Below are positions 27,976 to 35,962 of a DNA stretch of 64,000 bases, in pieces. Source of the DNA: Mycobacterium haemophilum DSM 44634 (GTDB lineage Bacteria > Actinomycetota > Actinomycetes > Mycobacteriales > Mycobacteriaceae); contig NZ_CP011883.2 of NCBI RefSeq assembly GCF_000340435.2, positions 434,001 through 498,000 of the forward strand, in the 5' to 3' direction. The notes under the pieces are model-generated. The model was given only the letters and a program-made list of their open reading frames with translations, was not told the DNA's origin and did not search any database. Made by a program: the position numbers and the translations under genes. Numbering within the stretch: position 1 is the stretch's first letter; each line of letters begins with the position of its first letter.

Positions 27976-28665
27976 CTACCGGACCAGCAGCCAGCCTTCG
28001 ACGTTGCGGTAGAGCGTCGATCGGCGCGCCGGACGGCCCGCTGGGACACCGTCACGGACCACGGCGACACCGGTGCTGCCCAGCTGCACCGCGCGGCCAG
28101 TGAGCCACCGGCGCCAGATACCGAGGCCAGTTCGCGGGCCATGCAACCTGGCTCGCAAGCCCGGCATGGCCAGCGTCGGCGCAATGCGCACGCCGGCGAC
28201 ATCGCCGTCGAACAGCGGGATGTCATCAACGACTGCCTCACCGTGCAGCGGTTGCCGGTCGTCGACCGGCAACCAATCGGCCTTGCCCACGATCACCGAC
28301 CCGGTCTCGTCGCGGATCAGCGGCACCCGCGTGGCGGGACCGCGGCGAGCGCGTCGCGCCGCTCGGCGCCCGGCCGGAAGGTGATAGACCCGGGTCGCCG
28401 CGGTGCGGTGGCGCGGCACGTAAGCCACCTCAATGTCGAGCCGGTCGGCGCGCAACAGCCGGCCCAGCACCGCAGCCAGGTCGCCGTCGCCGCCAACGAC
28501 AACCAGTCGGCGGTACCGGCCGATCGCCGCGTCGATGGCGACAATGTCGTCGGGACCATCGGCTCGGTGGGTGGACAGCGCGGTCAGGGCGTTCCATCGT
28601 TGTCGGGTTCGGTCGTCGCCGAACAGCAACACCGCCACGCTGGGGGCGCTATCGGCCGTGTTCAA
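27976..28665 (-). CDS. Conserved protein with kinase-like GGDGD motif, Rv0358-like
   Basis: A 229-residue protein. VVVGGDGDLAAVLGRLLRA (about 54-72) resembles the GGDGT nucleotide-binding motif of diacylglycerol and sphingosine kinases. The following LDIEVAYVPRHRTAATRVY fits that N-domain. A complete lipid kinase is not evident because the fold is short, so the function is open. A TTG start at 28665 is used and no better start is seen. It lies directly before the M50 protease gene, probably in one transcript. Confidence 0.75.
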   Translation of the reverse strand: MNTADSAPSVAVLLFGDDRTRQRWNALTALSTHRADGPDDIVAIDAAIGRYRRLVVVGGDGDLAAVLGRLLRADRLDIEVAYVPRHRTAATRVYHLPAGRRAARRARRGPATRVPLIRDETGSVIVGKADWLPVDDRQPLHGEAVVDDIPLFDGDVAGVRIAPTLAMPGLRARLHGPRTGLGIWRRWLTGRAVQLGSTGVAVVRDGVPAGRPARRSTLYRNVEGWLLVR

Positions 28666-28766
28666 GACGCTCCTCGTAAACCGCTGGGCTAGGGTTGATC
28701 ACCGGCTGGACCACAATAAGCAGGCGTAAACAGGCGTAAACACGCGGGATTAGGTGGGAGCAAGTC

Positions 28767-30065
28767 ATGCCGGCAATCGTCCTCATCGGCGCCCAGTGGG
28801 GTGACGAGGGCAAAGGTAAGGCCACAGACCTGCTCGGTGGCCGGGTGCAGTGGGTGGTGCGCTATCAGGGTGGCAATAACGCCGGGCACACCGTCGTCTT
28901 GCCTACCGGCGAGAACTTCGCACTGCATCTGATTCCGTCGGGGGTGCTGACGCCGGGGGTCACCAACGTCATCGGCAATGGTGTGGTGGTGGATCCCGGT
29001 GTGCTGCTCAGCGAACTGCAAGGCCTGGCAGACCGCGATGTCGACACCTCCCAGCTGCTGATTTCCGCCGATGCGCACCTGCTGATGCCCTACCACGTGG
29101 CCATCGACAAGGTCACCGAGCGTTACATGGGCAGCAAGAAGATCGGCACTACCGGCCGCGGCATCGGGCCCTGCTACCAGGACAAGATCGCCCGCATGGG
29201 GATACGGGTCGCCGATGTCTTAGACCCCGAGGAGCTGACCCACAAGATCGAGGCCGCGCTCGAGTTCAAAAACCAGGTGTTGGTCAAGATCTACAACCGC
29301 AAGGCGTTGGACCCGGCTCAGGTTGTCGAGACGCTGCTACAGCAGGCGCAGCAGTTTCGGCATCGCATCGCCGACACCCGGCTGCTGCTCAACGCGGCCC
29401 TCGAGGCCGGCGAGACGGTGTTGCTGGAAGGCTCGCAAGGTACCTTGCTCGACGTTGATCACGGCACCTACCCGTATGTGACGTCGTCGAATCCGACGGC
29501 GGGCGGCGCGGCGGTGGGCTCCGGTATCGGCCCGACCCGGATCGGCACCGTGCTGGGCATCCTCAAGGCCTACACCACTCGGGTGGGCTCCGGTCCGTTC
29601 CCCACCGAGCTGTTCGACGAGAACGGCGAATACTTGGCCAAGACCGGCGGCGAGATCGGCGTGACAACGGGACGACGGCGGCGCTGCGGGTGGTTCGATG
29701 CCGTGATCGCCCGCTACGCCACTCGGGTCAACGGGATCACCGACTACTTCCTGACCAAGCTTGACGTGCTGTCCAGCTTGGAAACGGTGCCGGTCTGCGT
29801 TGGCTATCAGATCGACGGCGTGCGCACCCACGACATGCCGATGACCCAAAGCGATCTCGCCCGTGCCGAGCCGATCTATGAGGAGCTGCCGGGCTGGTGG
29901 GAAGACATCTCGGCAGCACGGGAATTCGAGGACCTGCCCGCCAAAGCGCGCGACTACGTATTGAGGCTGGAAGAGCTTGCCGGGGCACAGGTTTCGTGCA
30001 TCGGGGTCGGTCCGGGACGAGATCAGACTATTGTGCGTCGCGACGTTCTGCAGGGCCGCCCGTGA
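28767..30065 (+). CDS. purA: Adenylosuccinate synthetase
   Basis: The enzyme joins IMP and aspartate using GTP to give adenylosuccinate, the first step to AMP. It has 432 residues, the standard length. The N-terminal GTP-binding loop is GAQWGDEGKGKATDLL (about 8-23), followed by YQGGNNAGHTVV, the IMP-binding MGSKKIGTTGRGIGP (about 117-131) and EGSQGTLLDVDHGTYP. Orthologue of Rv0357c. The hotdog gene downstream starts within its stop codon. Confidence 0.98.
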   Translation: MPAIVLIGAQWGDEGKGKATDLLGGRVQWVVRYQGGNNAGHTVVLPTGENFALHLIPSGVLTPGVTNVIGNGVVVDPGVLLSELQGLADRDVDTSQLLISADAHLLMPYHVAIDKVTERYMGSKKIGTTGRGIGPCYQDKIARMGIRVADVLDPEELTHKIEAALEFKNQVLVKIYNRKALDPAQVVETLLQQAQQFRHRIADTRLLLNAALEAGETVLLEGSQGTLLDVDHGTYPYVTSSNPTAGGAAVGSGIGPTRIGTVLGILKAYTTRVGSGPFPTELFDENGEYLAKTGGEIGVTTGRRRRCGWFDAVIARYATRVNGITDYFLTKLDVLSSLETVPVCVGYQIDGVRTHDMPMTQSDLARAEPIYEELPGWWEDISAAREFEDLPAKARDYVLRLEELAGAQVSCIGVGPGRDQTIVRRDVLQGRP

Positions 30066-30718
30066 CTCACTACTCGTTCCTGCGCCCCGAAGACCTACCT
30101 CCTGAAGACCCCGAATACCAACACCACGGCGGCTTTCCCGAATACGGGCCGGCTAACCCGGGTGCGGGTTTTCGCCGATTCGTGGCAACCATGCGCCGCT
30201 TGCAGGACCTGGCCGTGTCCGCTGACCCCAGCGACGAGGTATGGGACGACGCCGCCGACCGCGCCGCGGCGCTGGTTGAGTTGCTGGGCCCGTTTGCCGC
30301 CGATGAAGGCAACGCGCCGGCAGGGCGGACGCCGGACATGCCTGGCATGGGCAGTCTGCTGCTGCCGCCCTGGACGTTGACCCGATACGGCCCCGACGGT
30401 GTCGAAATGACCGGATATTTCACCCGATTTCACGTCGGGGGCAACCACGCGGTGCATGGCGGTGTGCTGCCGCTGGTGTTTGACCATATGTTCGGCATGA
30501 TCTCGCATGCCGCTGGACGGCCGATCAGCCGGACGGCTTTCTTGCACGTGGACTACCGCCAGGTCACCCCGGTCGATGCGCTGTTGGTGATGCGGGGACG
30601 AGTCACCAGCACCGAGGGGCGCAAGGCGTTTGTGTCCGCAGAACTGGTCGACGCCGATGGGATACTGCTGGCCGAAGGCAACGGCCTGATGGTGCGGTTA
30701 CTCGCCGGGCAGCCCTAA
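30062..30718 (+). CDS. Hotdog-fold (PaaI/THEM4-like) thioesterase family protein
   Basis: A 218-residue protein. The GTG at 30062 overlaps the purA stop (GTGA). The C-terminal 120 residues form a hotdog domain with GGNHAVHGGVLPLVFDHMFG, the His/Gly and Asp positions typical of acyl-CoA thioesterases. HVDYRQVTPVDALLVMRGRV continues the fold. It probably hydrolyses an acyl-CoA; the substrate is unknown. Orthologue of Rv0356c, which also follows purA in M. tuberculosis. It is the last gene of the inverted block before the PE/PPE pair. Confidence 0.85.
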   Translation: MTHYSFLRPEDLPPEDPEYQHHGGFPEYGPANPGAGFRRFVATMRRLQDLAVSADPSDEVWDDAADRAAALVELLGPFAADEGNAPAGRTPDMPGMGSLLLPPWTLTRYGPDGVEMTGYFTRFHVGGNHAVHGGVLPLVFDHMFGMISHAAGRPISRTAFLHVDYRQVTPVDALLVMRGRVTSTEGRKAFVSAELVDADGILLAEGNGLMVRLLAGQP

Positions 30719-30739
30719 GGTGGACGTTTAGCCGGCCAA

Positions 30740-32014
30740 TTATTGGTTCTGTGACGGCGGCACCACGATGATGGTCGCCCCCGGTATGGCCGCCAGGGTG
30801 GCGGCCAGGTTCGCCACGACGCCGGGCGGCAAACCCTCCGGTAAGCCGGGTATGGCCAACCCGGCGGCCGCTGCGGGGGCCGCGGGTGTGTTCGGTGCCG
30901 CTGGCCGCGCTGCCGCTGCGGCTGCGCCGGCCGAGTGGCCCCCAGCCGGGGTCGTCGCCGCGGGGGTCGACGGGGCGCCGCCCCGGACCGCAAGACCGGC
31001 CATGCCGCTGCCGACCAAACTCGCCAACGCGATGCCGGTATAGGGGTTGTCCGAGTCGTCTTGCACGATTATCGGGGGGGTGGTGCTGGGCAACATCGCC
31101 GCGATTCGGCGTACCGCCGGTGGAACGGCCCAGGTCTGGGGCACCGAAAGCCCGCCGACCGTGGCGGCTCGACCGGTAACCGCGGCTACCGATGGGCTAT
31201 TCAACGGCAGGGAAGGAGCCTTCGCCACCGGCGATTCCCCGCCGGCAGCCGGCGGGTTCTGCTCAAGAGCCTGAGCTTTTTGCTGCTCATCGACTTCGTC
31301 GTGGCGAGTGGACTCGGTGAACTGCGCTGCCGCTATGCCCATGCTGCCAAGCGAAACAGCCACAGCTGCGAGCACCAGAAGGTCAAGATCCGCCAGAAGA
31401 GGCAAGTCCGTCACGTCTAGCGTCGGTGCCGCGGCGGCCGCTGCCGCGGCCGCCGGTGTCACCGCTTGGCTCGCCAGCGCCGCCGGGTCGCTGGTCTGCG
31501 GTGGCGAGGTGAACGGCGTCAACTCCGAGGCAGCTGCCGAGGAGCCCGCGTAGCTGTCCATTGCGGCGATATCCTGCGCCCACATTTCGCCGTATTGGGC
31601 TTCGACGGTCGCGATTGCCGGCGTGTTTTGGCCCAGGATATTGGTCTGGATCAGCGAGGTCACCATGCTGCGGTTGGCCGCGATTGCCGCCGGGGGCACT
31701 GTTGTCGAGTAGGCCGCCTCGTAGGCGCTCGCCGCAGCCAGCGCCTGGGCAGCGGCTTGCTCAGCCTGAGCGGCGGTAGTTCTCATCCACGCCACGTAGG
31801 GGGCCGCCGCGGCCGCCATCGACAGCGACGAGGGACCCCGCCATTGCTGGCTGATGAGCCCAGAAATCACCGAGTCGTAAGAAGCTGCAGTCGAGTTCAG
31901 TTCCGTTGCCAGCTTCTGCCAGGCTGTCGCCGCGGCCACCAGCGGCCCCGAGCCGGGGCCGGAATAAATTCTGCCGGAATTGATTTCCGGGGGCAGCGCC
32001 CCGAAATCCAGCAT
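30740..32014 (-). CDS. PPE family protein, SVP subgroup
   Basis: A 424-residue PPE protein. The N-terminal 180 residues (MLDFGALPPEINSGRIYSGP) form the helical PPE domain with the WxG-like QQWRGPSS. The GxxSVPxxW signature of the SVP subgroup is present as GGLSVPQTWAVPP at about residue 279. Proteins of this type are exported by the ESX-5 type VII system as a dimer with a PE partner, which is encoded two bases upstream. An Ala-rich hydrophobic segment (LLVLAAVAVSLGSMGIAAAQ) and an Ala/Pro C-terminus follow. Confidence 0.95.
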   Translation of the reverse strand: MLDFGALPPEINSGRIYSGPGSGPLVAAATAWQKLATELNSTAASYDSVISGLISQQWRGPSSLSMAAAAAPYVAWMRTTAAQAEQAAAQALAAASAYEAAYSTTVPPAAIAANRSMVTSLIQTNILGQNTPAIATVEAQYGEMWAQDIAAMDSYAGSSAAASELTPFTSPPQTSDPAALASQAVTPAAAAAAAAAPTLDVTDLPLLADLDLLVLAAVAVSLGSMGIAAAQFTESTRHDEVDEQQKAQALEQNPPAAGGESPVAKAPSLPLNSPSVAAVTGRAATVGGLSVPQTWAVPPAVRRIAAMLPSTTPPIIVQDDSDNPYTGIALASLVGSGMAGLAVRGGAPSTPAATTPAGGHSAGAAAAAARPAAPNTPAAPAAAAGLAIPGLPEGLPPGVVANLAATLAAIPGATIIVVPPSQNQ

Positions 32015-32016
32015 GG

Positions 32017-32328
32017 CTAGCCCCCTCCCAGGCCGACGGCGACCGCGTTGGCAGCCTCGGTGTCCGCATATGAGCCCGCGTTACATGCCAGCATGGCCAC
32101 AAACTGGTCGTGAATCGCGGCAGCTTGAGCGCTAACCATCTGATACAGCTGGCCGTGGCTAGTGAACCGCGCCGCTGTCAGTGCCGACACCTCGTCGGCG
32201 GCGGCGGGTGCCACCTCGGTTGTCAGACCGGCCGCGGCCGCCTTGAGCGCGTTCATCGCCGAGCCGATGCTCGCCAAATCGCTTGCGGCCGTACTCAACA
32301 TTTCCGGTTGTGTCGTCACGAAGGACAT
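32017..32328 (-). CDS. PE family protein
   Basis: A 103-residue PE protein with no C-terminal extension. It starts MSFVTTQPEMLSTAASDLAS with the helix-turn-helix PE domain. It carries the type VII secretion signal YxxxD/E as YADTE near residue 87. AAGGAGAAG lies just before its ATG, and it is followed after two bases by the PPE gene, so the two are co-expressed and exported together. Confidence 0.95.
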   Translation of the reverse strand: MSFVTTQPEMLSTAASDLASIGSAMNALKAAAAGLTTEVAPAAADEVSALTAARFTSHGQLYQMVSAQAAAIHDQFVAMLACNAGSYADTEAANAVAVGLGGG

Positions 32329-32740
32329 GAACTTCTCCTTAACGAACTTTCAGATCCGCGACGGGCCTCCCTTCGGTTAGCGGGTTTTCGGTGCTGGGGT
32401 TTTAGCCGGCTCGAACACCGAGCCAGGACGGGATCGGATATCGAAACGCAAACCACGTTGCGGATCGCTTGGCTGAGTCATCACTAGTCACTCACTGGCC
32501 TTTACCTCCTCGCCGGCACAGAAAGAGGGAGACTTCAGCAGAGTTGCACAAAAATACAAAAAATGAGCCGAGACGCGGCTTTCTCTTATGCGGGCCGCTT
32601 CGTTAGCGTCGGTTGGGAACGCCACCAGTCCCGCGCCAAGCGCCCCTATCCGTGACCAACATGCACGTTTGCCCCGGCTGCGGGACTTAATCGGCCGAGC
32701 GAGAGGGTGAGCTGGTGACTGACGGCTTGACCAGCAGCTG
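32329..32740. other. Upstream region of the PE/PPE pair, no gene
   Basis: This region of about 410 bases has a 5' leader next to PE and an AT-richer stretch near 32510-32590 that could hold the promoter. No plausible protein is encoded on either strand. Because the purT remnant starts just beyond, the segment probably contains the join of the rearranged blocks. Confidence 0.45.
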
Positions 32741-32892
32741 AGTACTGCCGCTGCCGACGCGGCCAAGAGCGCCTGGGTGGCACTGCGTGCTCAGCGGTTG
32801 TTGGCGTTCGAGCTGCAGGCCCGGGCCATTTTGGGCGTTCCGGTGGACACCATCATGGTCCGCTCCGGGCGTCTGGAATACGTGGCACTCAC
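32741..32892 (+). pseudogene. purT: Fragment of purT (formate-dependent GAR transformylase)
   Basis: Reading from 32741 in one frame gives WVALRAQRLLAFELQARAIL followed by GVPVDTIMV. This lines up with the PurT segment FxLHxRAxLGLPV near the C-terminal third of the enzyme (compare E. coli SEFALHVRAFLGLPVGG). The fragment has no start codon and is cut off by the antisense GNAT gene at 32893. In M. tuberculosis purT (Rv0389) lies directly before Rv0390 in the same orientation, and the next plus-strand gene here is the Rv0390 orthologue. I read this as the leftover of a deletion or inversion breakpoint within purT. Confidence 0.6.
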
Positions 32893-33435
32893 CTATTCCG
32901 TGCCGAAGTCACACGCAAGCAGTTCCATCAACAGGCCATCGCGATACCCACCCTGAGGGGTGCGCTCGTACTGCTGCAGCACACCCACTCGCCGGAATCC
33001 CACCTGCTCATAACAACGAATCGCGGCGACGTTATCCAGCGCCGGGTCGATCGTCACCCGGTGATGGCCGATATCAGTGAACAGCCAGCGCAGCAAGGTG
33101 CGCAGCGCATCGCTGCCGTAACCCCGACGGTGATAGTCGGGGTGAATGAACATGTCGATGCCCGCGAACCGAACAATCGGGGCGCATACCTCATGCCACT
33201 GAATCATGCCCACTACTTCGCCATCAGCGACGATTGTCATGATCTGGTGATCGGGTTTGGCCAGATCACCTTCGGGATCCGGCCAGCCACCGTCCCACCA
33301 CCGGGCCACCTCGGCAGTGCTCAAAGCTTGGTGAAAGGTCGGTGCATCGCTAGTGGTCGAACGCCGCAACATCACACTGCCGCCGCGCAACTCGACGTCG
33401 CCGACCGGCCCTGACTGCATCACCACGACCTGCAT
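32893..33435 (-). CDS. GNAT-family N-acetyltransferase
   Basis: A 180-residue acetyltransferase. The acetyl-CoA binding motif A is in IDMFIHPDYHRRGYGSDALR (RRGYGS pyrophosphate loop, about 93-112) and motif B in NVAAIRCYEQVGFRRVGVLQ. The family includes aminoglycoside 6'-N-acetyltransferases and siderophore-type enzymes, and WWDGGWPDPEGD at the front resembles that branch. The substrate is not determinable. The start is uncertain among Met1, Met6 and Met22. It overlies the end of the purT fragment. Confidence 0.85.
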   Translation of the reverse strand: MQVVVMQSGPVGDVELRGGSVMLRRSTTSDAPTFHQALSTAEVARWWDGGWPDPEGDLAKPDHQIMTIVADGEVVGMIQWHEVCAPIVRFAGIDMFIHPDYHRRGYGSDALRTLLRWLFTDIGHHRVTIDPALDNVAAIRCYEQVGFRRVGVLQQYERTPQGGYRDGLLMELLACDFGTE

Positions 33436-33602
33436 CGTAATGTCAACGGCGGATCGGGATTGACCCGCCGCCAGGCAGGACGACGCGACGCGCCGTGGAT
33501 ATGCTCAGTGACGGGTTTGCCTTCTCGGGATCACTGGGGGGTGGTTCTCAGGCGTTGCTATCAGGAACCCTTAGAGGGTGGAAAGTACCAGGTAAAGCAC
33601 CT

Positions 33603-34046
33603 ATGAGCAGAGAGATGAACCGTCCCTACGCAGGAGACATCACACCACTGCAGGCATGGAAGATGCTCAGCGACAATCCGCACGCGGTGTTGGTCGATGT
33701 GCGCACCGACGCCGAATGGCGGTTCGTCGGGGTGCCCGACATGTCGAGTCTGGGCCGTGAGGTGGTGTACATCGAATGGAACACATCTGACGGGCAGCCA
33801 AACGAGAATTTCCTCGCTGAGTTGCAGGAGCGGATCCCGCCTGCGGACGTCGAGCAGGGGGAGCGTCCGGTGGTGTTCCTGTGTCGTTCGGGTAACCGTT
33901 CTATTGGCGCCGCGCAGGTCGCGACCGAGGCGGGGATCGCGCCGTCGTACAACGTGCTGGATGGCTTCGAGGGCCATCTCAATGCGGACGGTTACCGCGG
34001 TGAAACCGGTTGGCGGGCAGTTGGATTGCCGTGGAAGCAGCTATGA
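33603..34046 (+). CDS. Rhodanese-domain sulfurtransferase, Rv0390-like
   Basis: A single-domain rhodanese of 147 residues (a start at 33615 would give 143). VDVRTDAEWRFVGVP is the N-terminal family motif. The active-site loop is CRSGNRS within PVVFLCRSGNRSIGAA (Cys near residue 100). It lies 22 bases before metZ in the same direction, suggesting it supplies or handles sulfane sulfur for homocysteine formation. I looked upstream for a SAM riboswitch and found none. Confidence 0.92.
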   Translation: MSREMNRPYAGDITPLQAWKMLSDNPHAVLVDVRTDAEWRFVGVPDMSSLGREVVYIEWNTSDGQPNENFLAELQERIPPADVEQGERPVVFLCRSGNRSIGAAQVATEAGIAPSYNVLDGFEGHLNADGYRGETGWRAVGLPWKQL

Positions 34047-34068
34047 TCCGCGATGAGGAGCGGCGCAC

Positions 34069-35289
34069 ATGACCGACGACGGCTCTGTTCGCACGCCCAA
34101 GGCGCTGCCGGACGGCATCAGCCAGGCAACCATGGGCGTGCGCGGGGGCCTGTTACGGTCTCAGTTCGAAGAAACCGCCGAGGCGATGTATTTGACGTCT
34201 GGCTACGTCTACGAGTCAGCGGCCGTTGCGGAAAAGTCGTTCACCGGCGAGCTGGACCACTTTGTGTACTCGCGTTACGGCAACCCCACCGTGACGATGT
34301 TCGAGGAACGGTTGCGCCTGATCGAGGGAGCCCCGGCGGCGTTCGCCACCGCGAGCGGTATGGCCGCGGTGTTCACTTCGCTAGGTGCGCTGCTGGCCGC
34401 CGGTGACCGGTTGGTCGCCGCGCGCAGCCTGTTTGGGTCATGTTTCGTGGTGTGCAATGAGATTCTGCCGCGATGGGGTGTCGAGACCGTCTTCGTCGAC
34501 GGCGACGACCTCGCGCAATGGGAGCAAGCGCTCTCGGTGCCAACTCAAGCGGTGTTCTTTGAGACGCCATCGAATCCGATGCAGTCGCTGGTAGATATCG
34601 CCGCAGTGACTGAGCTGGCCCACGCCACTGGAGCAAAAGTTGTACTGGACAACGTTTTTGCTACACCACTGCTGCAGCAAGGCTTTCCGCTCGGGGCTGA
34701 TGTGGTGGTCTACTCCGGTACTAAGCACATCGACGGTCAGGGGCGGGTGCTGGGTGGCGCCATTCTGGGCGACCGGGAGTATATCGACGGTCCGGTACAA
34801 AAGTTGATGCGCCACACCGGCCCAGCGATGAGCGCTTTCAATGCCTGGATATTGCTGAAAGGTCTTGAGACGCTTGCTATTCGGGTTGAGCACTGTAATT
34901 CTTCGGCGCACCGGATTGCGGAGTTTTTGCAGCGGCATCCGGCGGTGAGTTGGGTGCGCTATCCCTTTCTGGTGTCGCACCCGCAGTACGACCTGGCGAA
35001 ACGCCAGATGTCGGGCGGTGGGACGGTGGTGACCTTTGCGCTTAACTCGCCGGAGAACGCCGCTAAGCAACGGGCTTTCGAGGTACTCGACAAGCTGCGG
35101 TTGATCGATATTTCCAACAACCTCGGCGACGCTAAATCGCTTATCACCCACCCCGCGACCACCACGCACCGGGCGATGGGCCCGGAGGGCCGCGCTGCGA
35201 TTGGGCTCGGGGACGGTGTCGTCCGCATCTCCGTCGGCCTGGAAGACACCGACGATTTGATCGCTGATATCGATCAGGCTCTGAGCTAG
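34069..35289 (+). CDS. metZ: O-succinylhomoserine sulfhydrylase
   Basis: A PLP enzyme that makes homocysteine from O-succinylhomoserine and sulfide, in the direct sulfhydrylation route to methionine. It has 406 residues, the length I recall for Rv0391. The PLP lysine is Lys219 in VVVYSGTKHIDGQGR. Other family parts are YSRYGNPT (68-75), ETPSNPMQSLVD and the C-terminal GDGVVRISVGLEDTDDL. GAGGAGCGGC before the ATG is the ribosome binding site. Confidence 0.96.
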   Translation: MTDDGSVRTPKALPDGISQATMGVRGGLLRSQFEETAEAMYLTSGYVYESAAVAEKSFTGELDHFVYSRYGNPTVTMFEERLRLIEGAPAAFATASGMAAVFTSLGALLAAGDRLVAARSLFGSCFVVCNEILPRWGVETVFVDGDDLAQWEQALSVPTQAVFFETPSNPMQSLVDIAAVTELAHATGAKVVLDNVFATPLLQQGFPLGADVVVYSGTKHIDGQGRVLGGAILGDREYIDGPVQKLMRHTGPAMSAFNAWILLKGLETLAIRVEHCNSSAHRIAEFLQRHPAVSWVRYPFLVSHPQYDLAKRQMSGGGTVVTFALNSPENAAKQRAFEVLDKLRLIDISNNLGDAKSLITHPATTTHRAMGPEGRAAIGLGDGVVRISVGLEDTDDLIADIDQALS

Positions 35290-35644
35290 TCGCGTGCTAT
35301 ACGGGTTCAGCGCGCGGTTGGGCGTCAGGAGACCGGGGCGTCACGTTCTTTGAGCAGCTCAGTGGGGTGCATAACAGTCACATTGTCAGCTTCCTGATTG
35401 CAGTAAACAGCCGCCATTGCTTCTGGCAGTCACTCGTTCTACGCGCTGGCCGCGGTCCCTGCTGTCGGGTCAACTGCGTGCCCGCGCTGGCCTCGACGGG
35501 ACCAGCCGCGCCTGGCATACCCGTCAGGGACTTCGGAGACCCTGACGGCTGTCGTTCCTGAAAGTGTATTTGAATGGAAGCCCGCCTCGACCAGTCGCCA
35601 AAAGACGGTCTTGGAACTGCACCAGACCATCATTGAAATACGCG
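35290..35644. other. Region between metZ and the P450 locus, no supported gene
   Basis: About 355 bases. It contains a perfect nine-base-pair hairpin at 35521-35548 and lower GC in parts. A minus-strand stretch near 35330-35415 ends in TELLKERDAPVS, which reads like a genuine C-terminus, but stops precede it and no family is recognised. It is probably decayed accessory DNA. Confidence 0.4.
35521..35548. terminator. Hairpin downstream of metZ
   Basis: CCGTCAGGG and CCCTGACGG pair perfectly around a ten-base loop that can close further through CT/AG. There is no T-run after it, as is usual for mycobacterial terminators. It lies 230 bases after the metZ stop, so its role as the metZ terminator is uncertain. 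Confidence 0.4.
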
Positions 35645-35962
35645 ATGCCTTATCTGTTTCTAAGGCCCTACTTTCGTGAGATCTCCCTGGAGGAGGAAGC
35701 TCGGTTTGTCGACCGATACGTGGTGCCCACCGGTCAGCGTGACGCAGCTATCCAGGCGTTGCAGATCGCTAAAGCGGTCCACGCGAAAGGAACTGGGGCT
35801 AGACCAGAGCCGATAGACGCAGCGATGGTCCGCATGTCATGCGCGACCGACCTTGGCCAAGAGACAGCGGAGCTGATACAACTTTGTCAATGGTGGCCGA
35901 GTGCCCAGGCCGCGATTCATCAACCCATCCCGGAACATCCTGAAAGAGTAGGTGGTTCATGA
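35645..35962 (+). CDS. Hypothetical protein upstream of the P450 pseudogene
   Basis: The ATG at 35645 opens a 105-codon frame (MPYLFLRPYFREISLEEEAR). Its TGA overlaps the ATG of the P450 pseudogene (ATGA at 35959-35962), which suggests the two were once coupled. The frame is open further upstream. The residues are mixed and protein-like, but I recognise no family. It may be the C-terminal remnant of a larger gene, since the neighbouring P450 is clearly decayed. Confidence 0.35.
   Translation: MPYLFLRPYFREISLEEEARFVDRYVVPTGQRDAAIQALQIAKAVHAKGTGARPEPIDAAMVRMSCATDLGQETAELIQLCQWWPSAQAAIHQPIPEHPERVGGS

Noticed and set aside
33436..33602. SAM riboswitch before the rhodanese-metZ genes
   Set aside because: Sulfur genes in actinobacteria often have SAM riboswitches, but the conserved core elements and pseudoknot pairing could not be found here.
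35330..35416. Small minus-strand gene ending TELLKERDAPVS
   Set aside because: The last codons read like real protein, but stop codons precede the only ATG and at most 28 residues are possible. It is more likely a gene remnant or chance.
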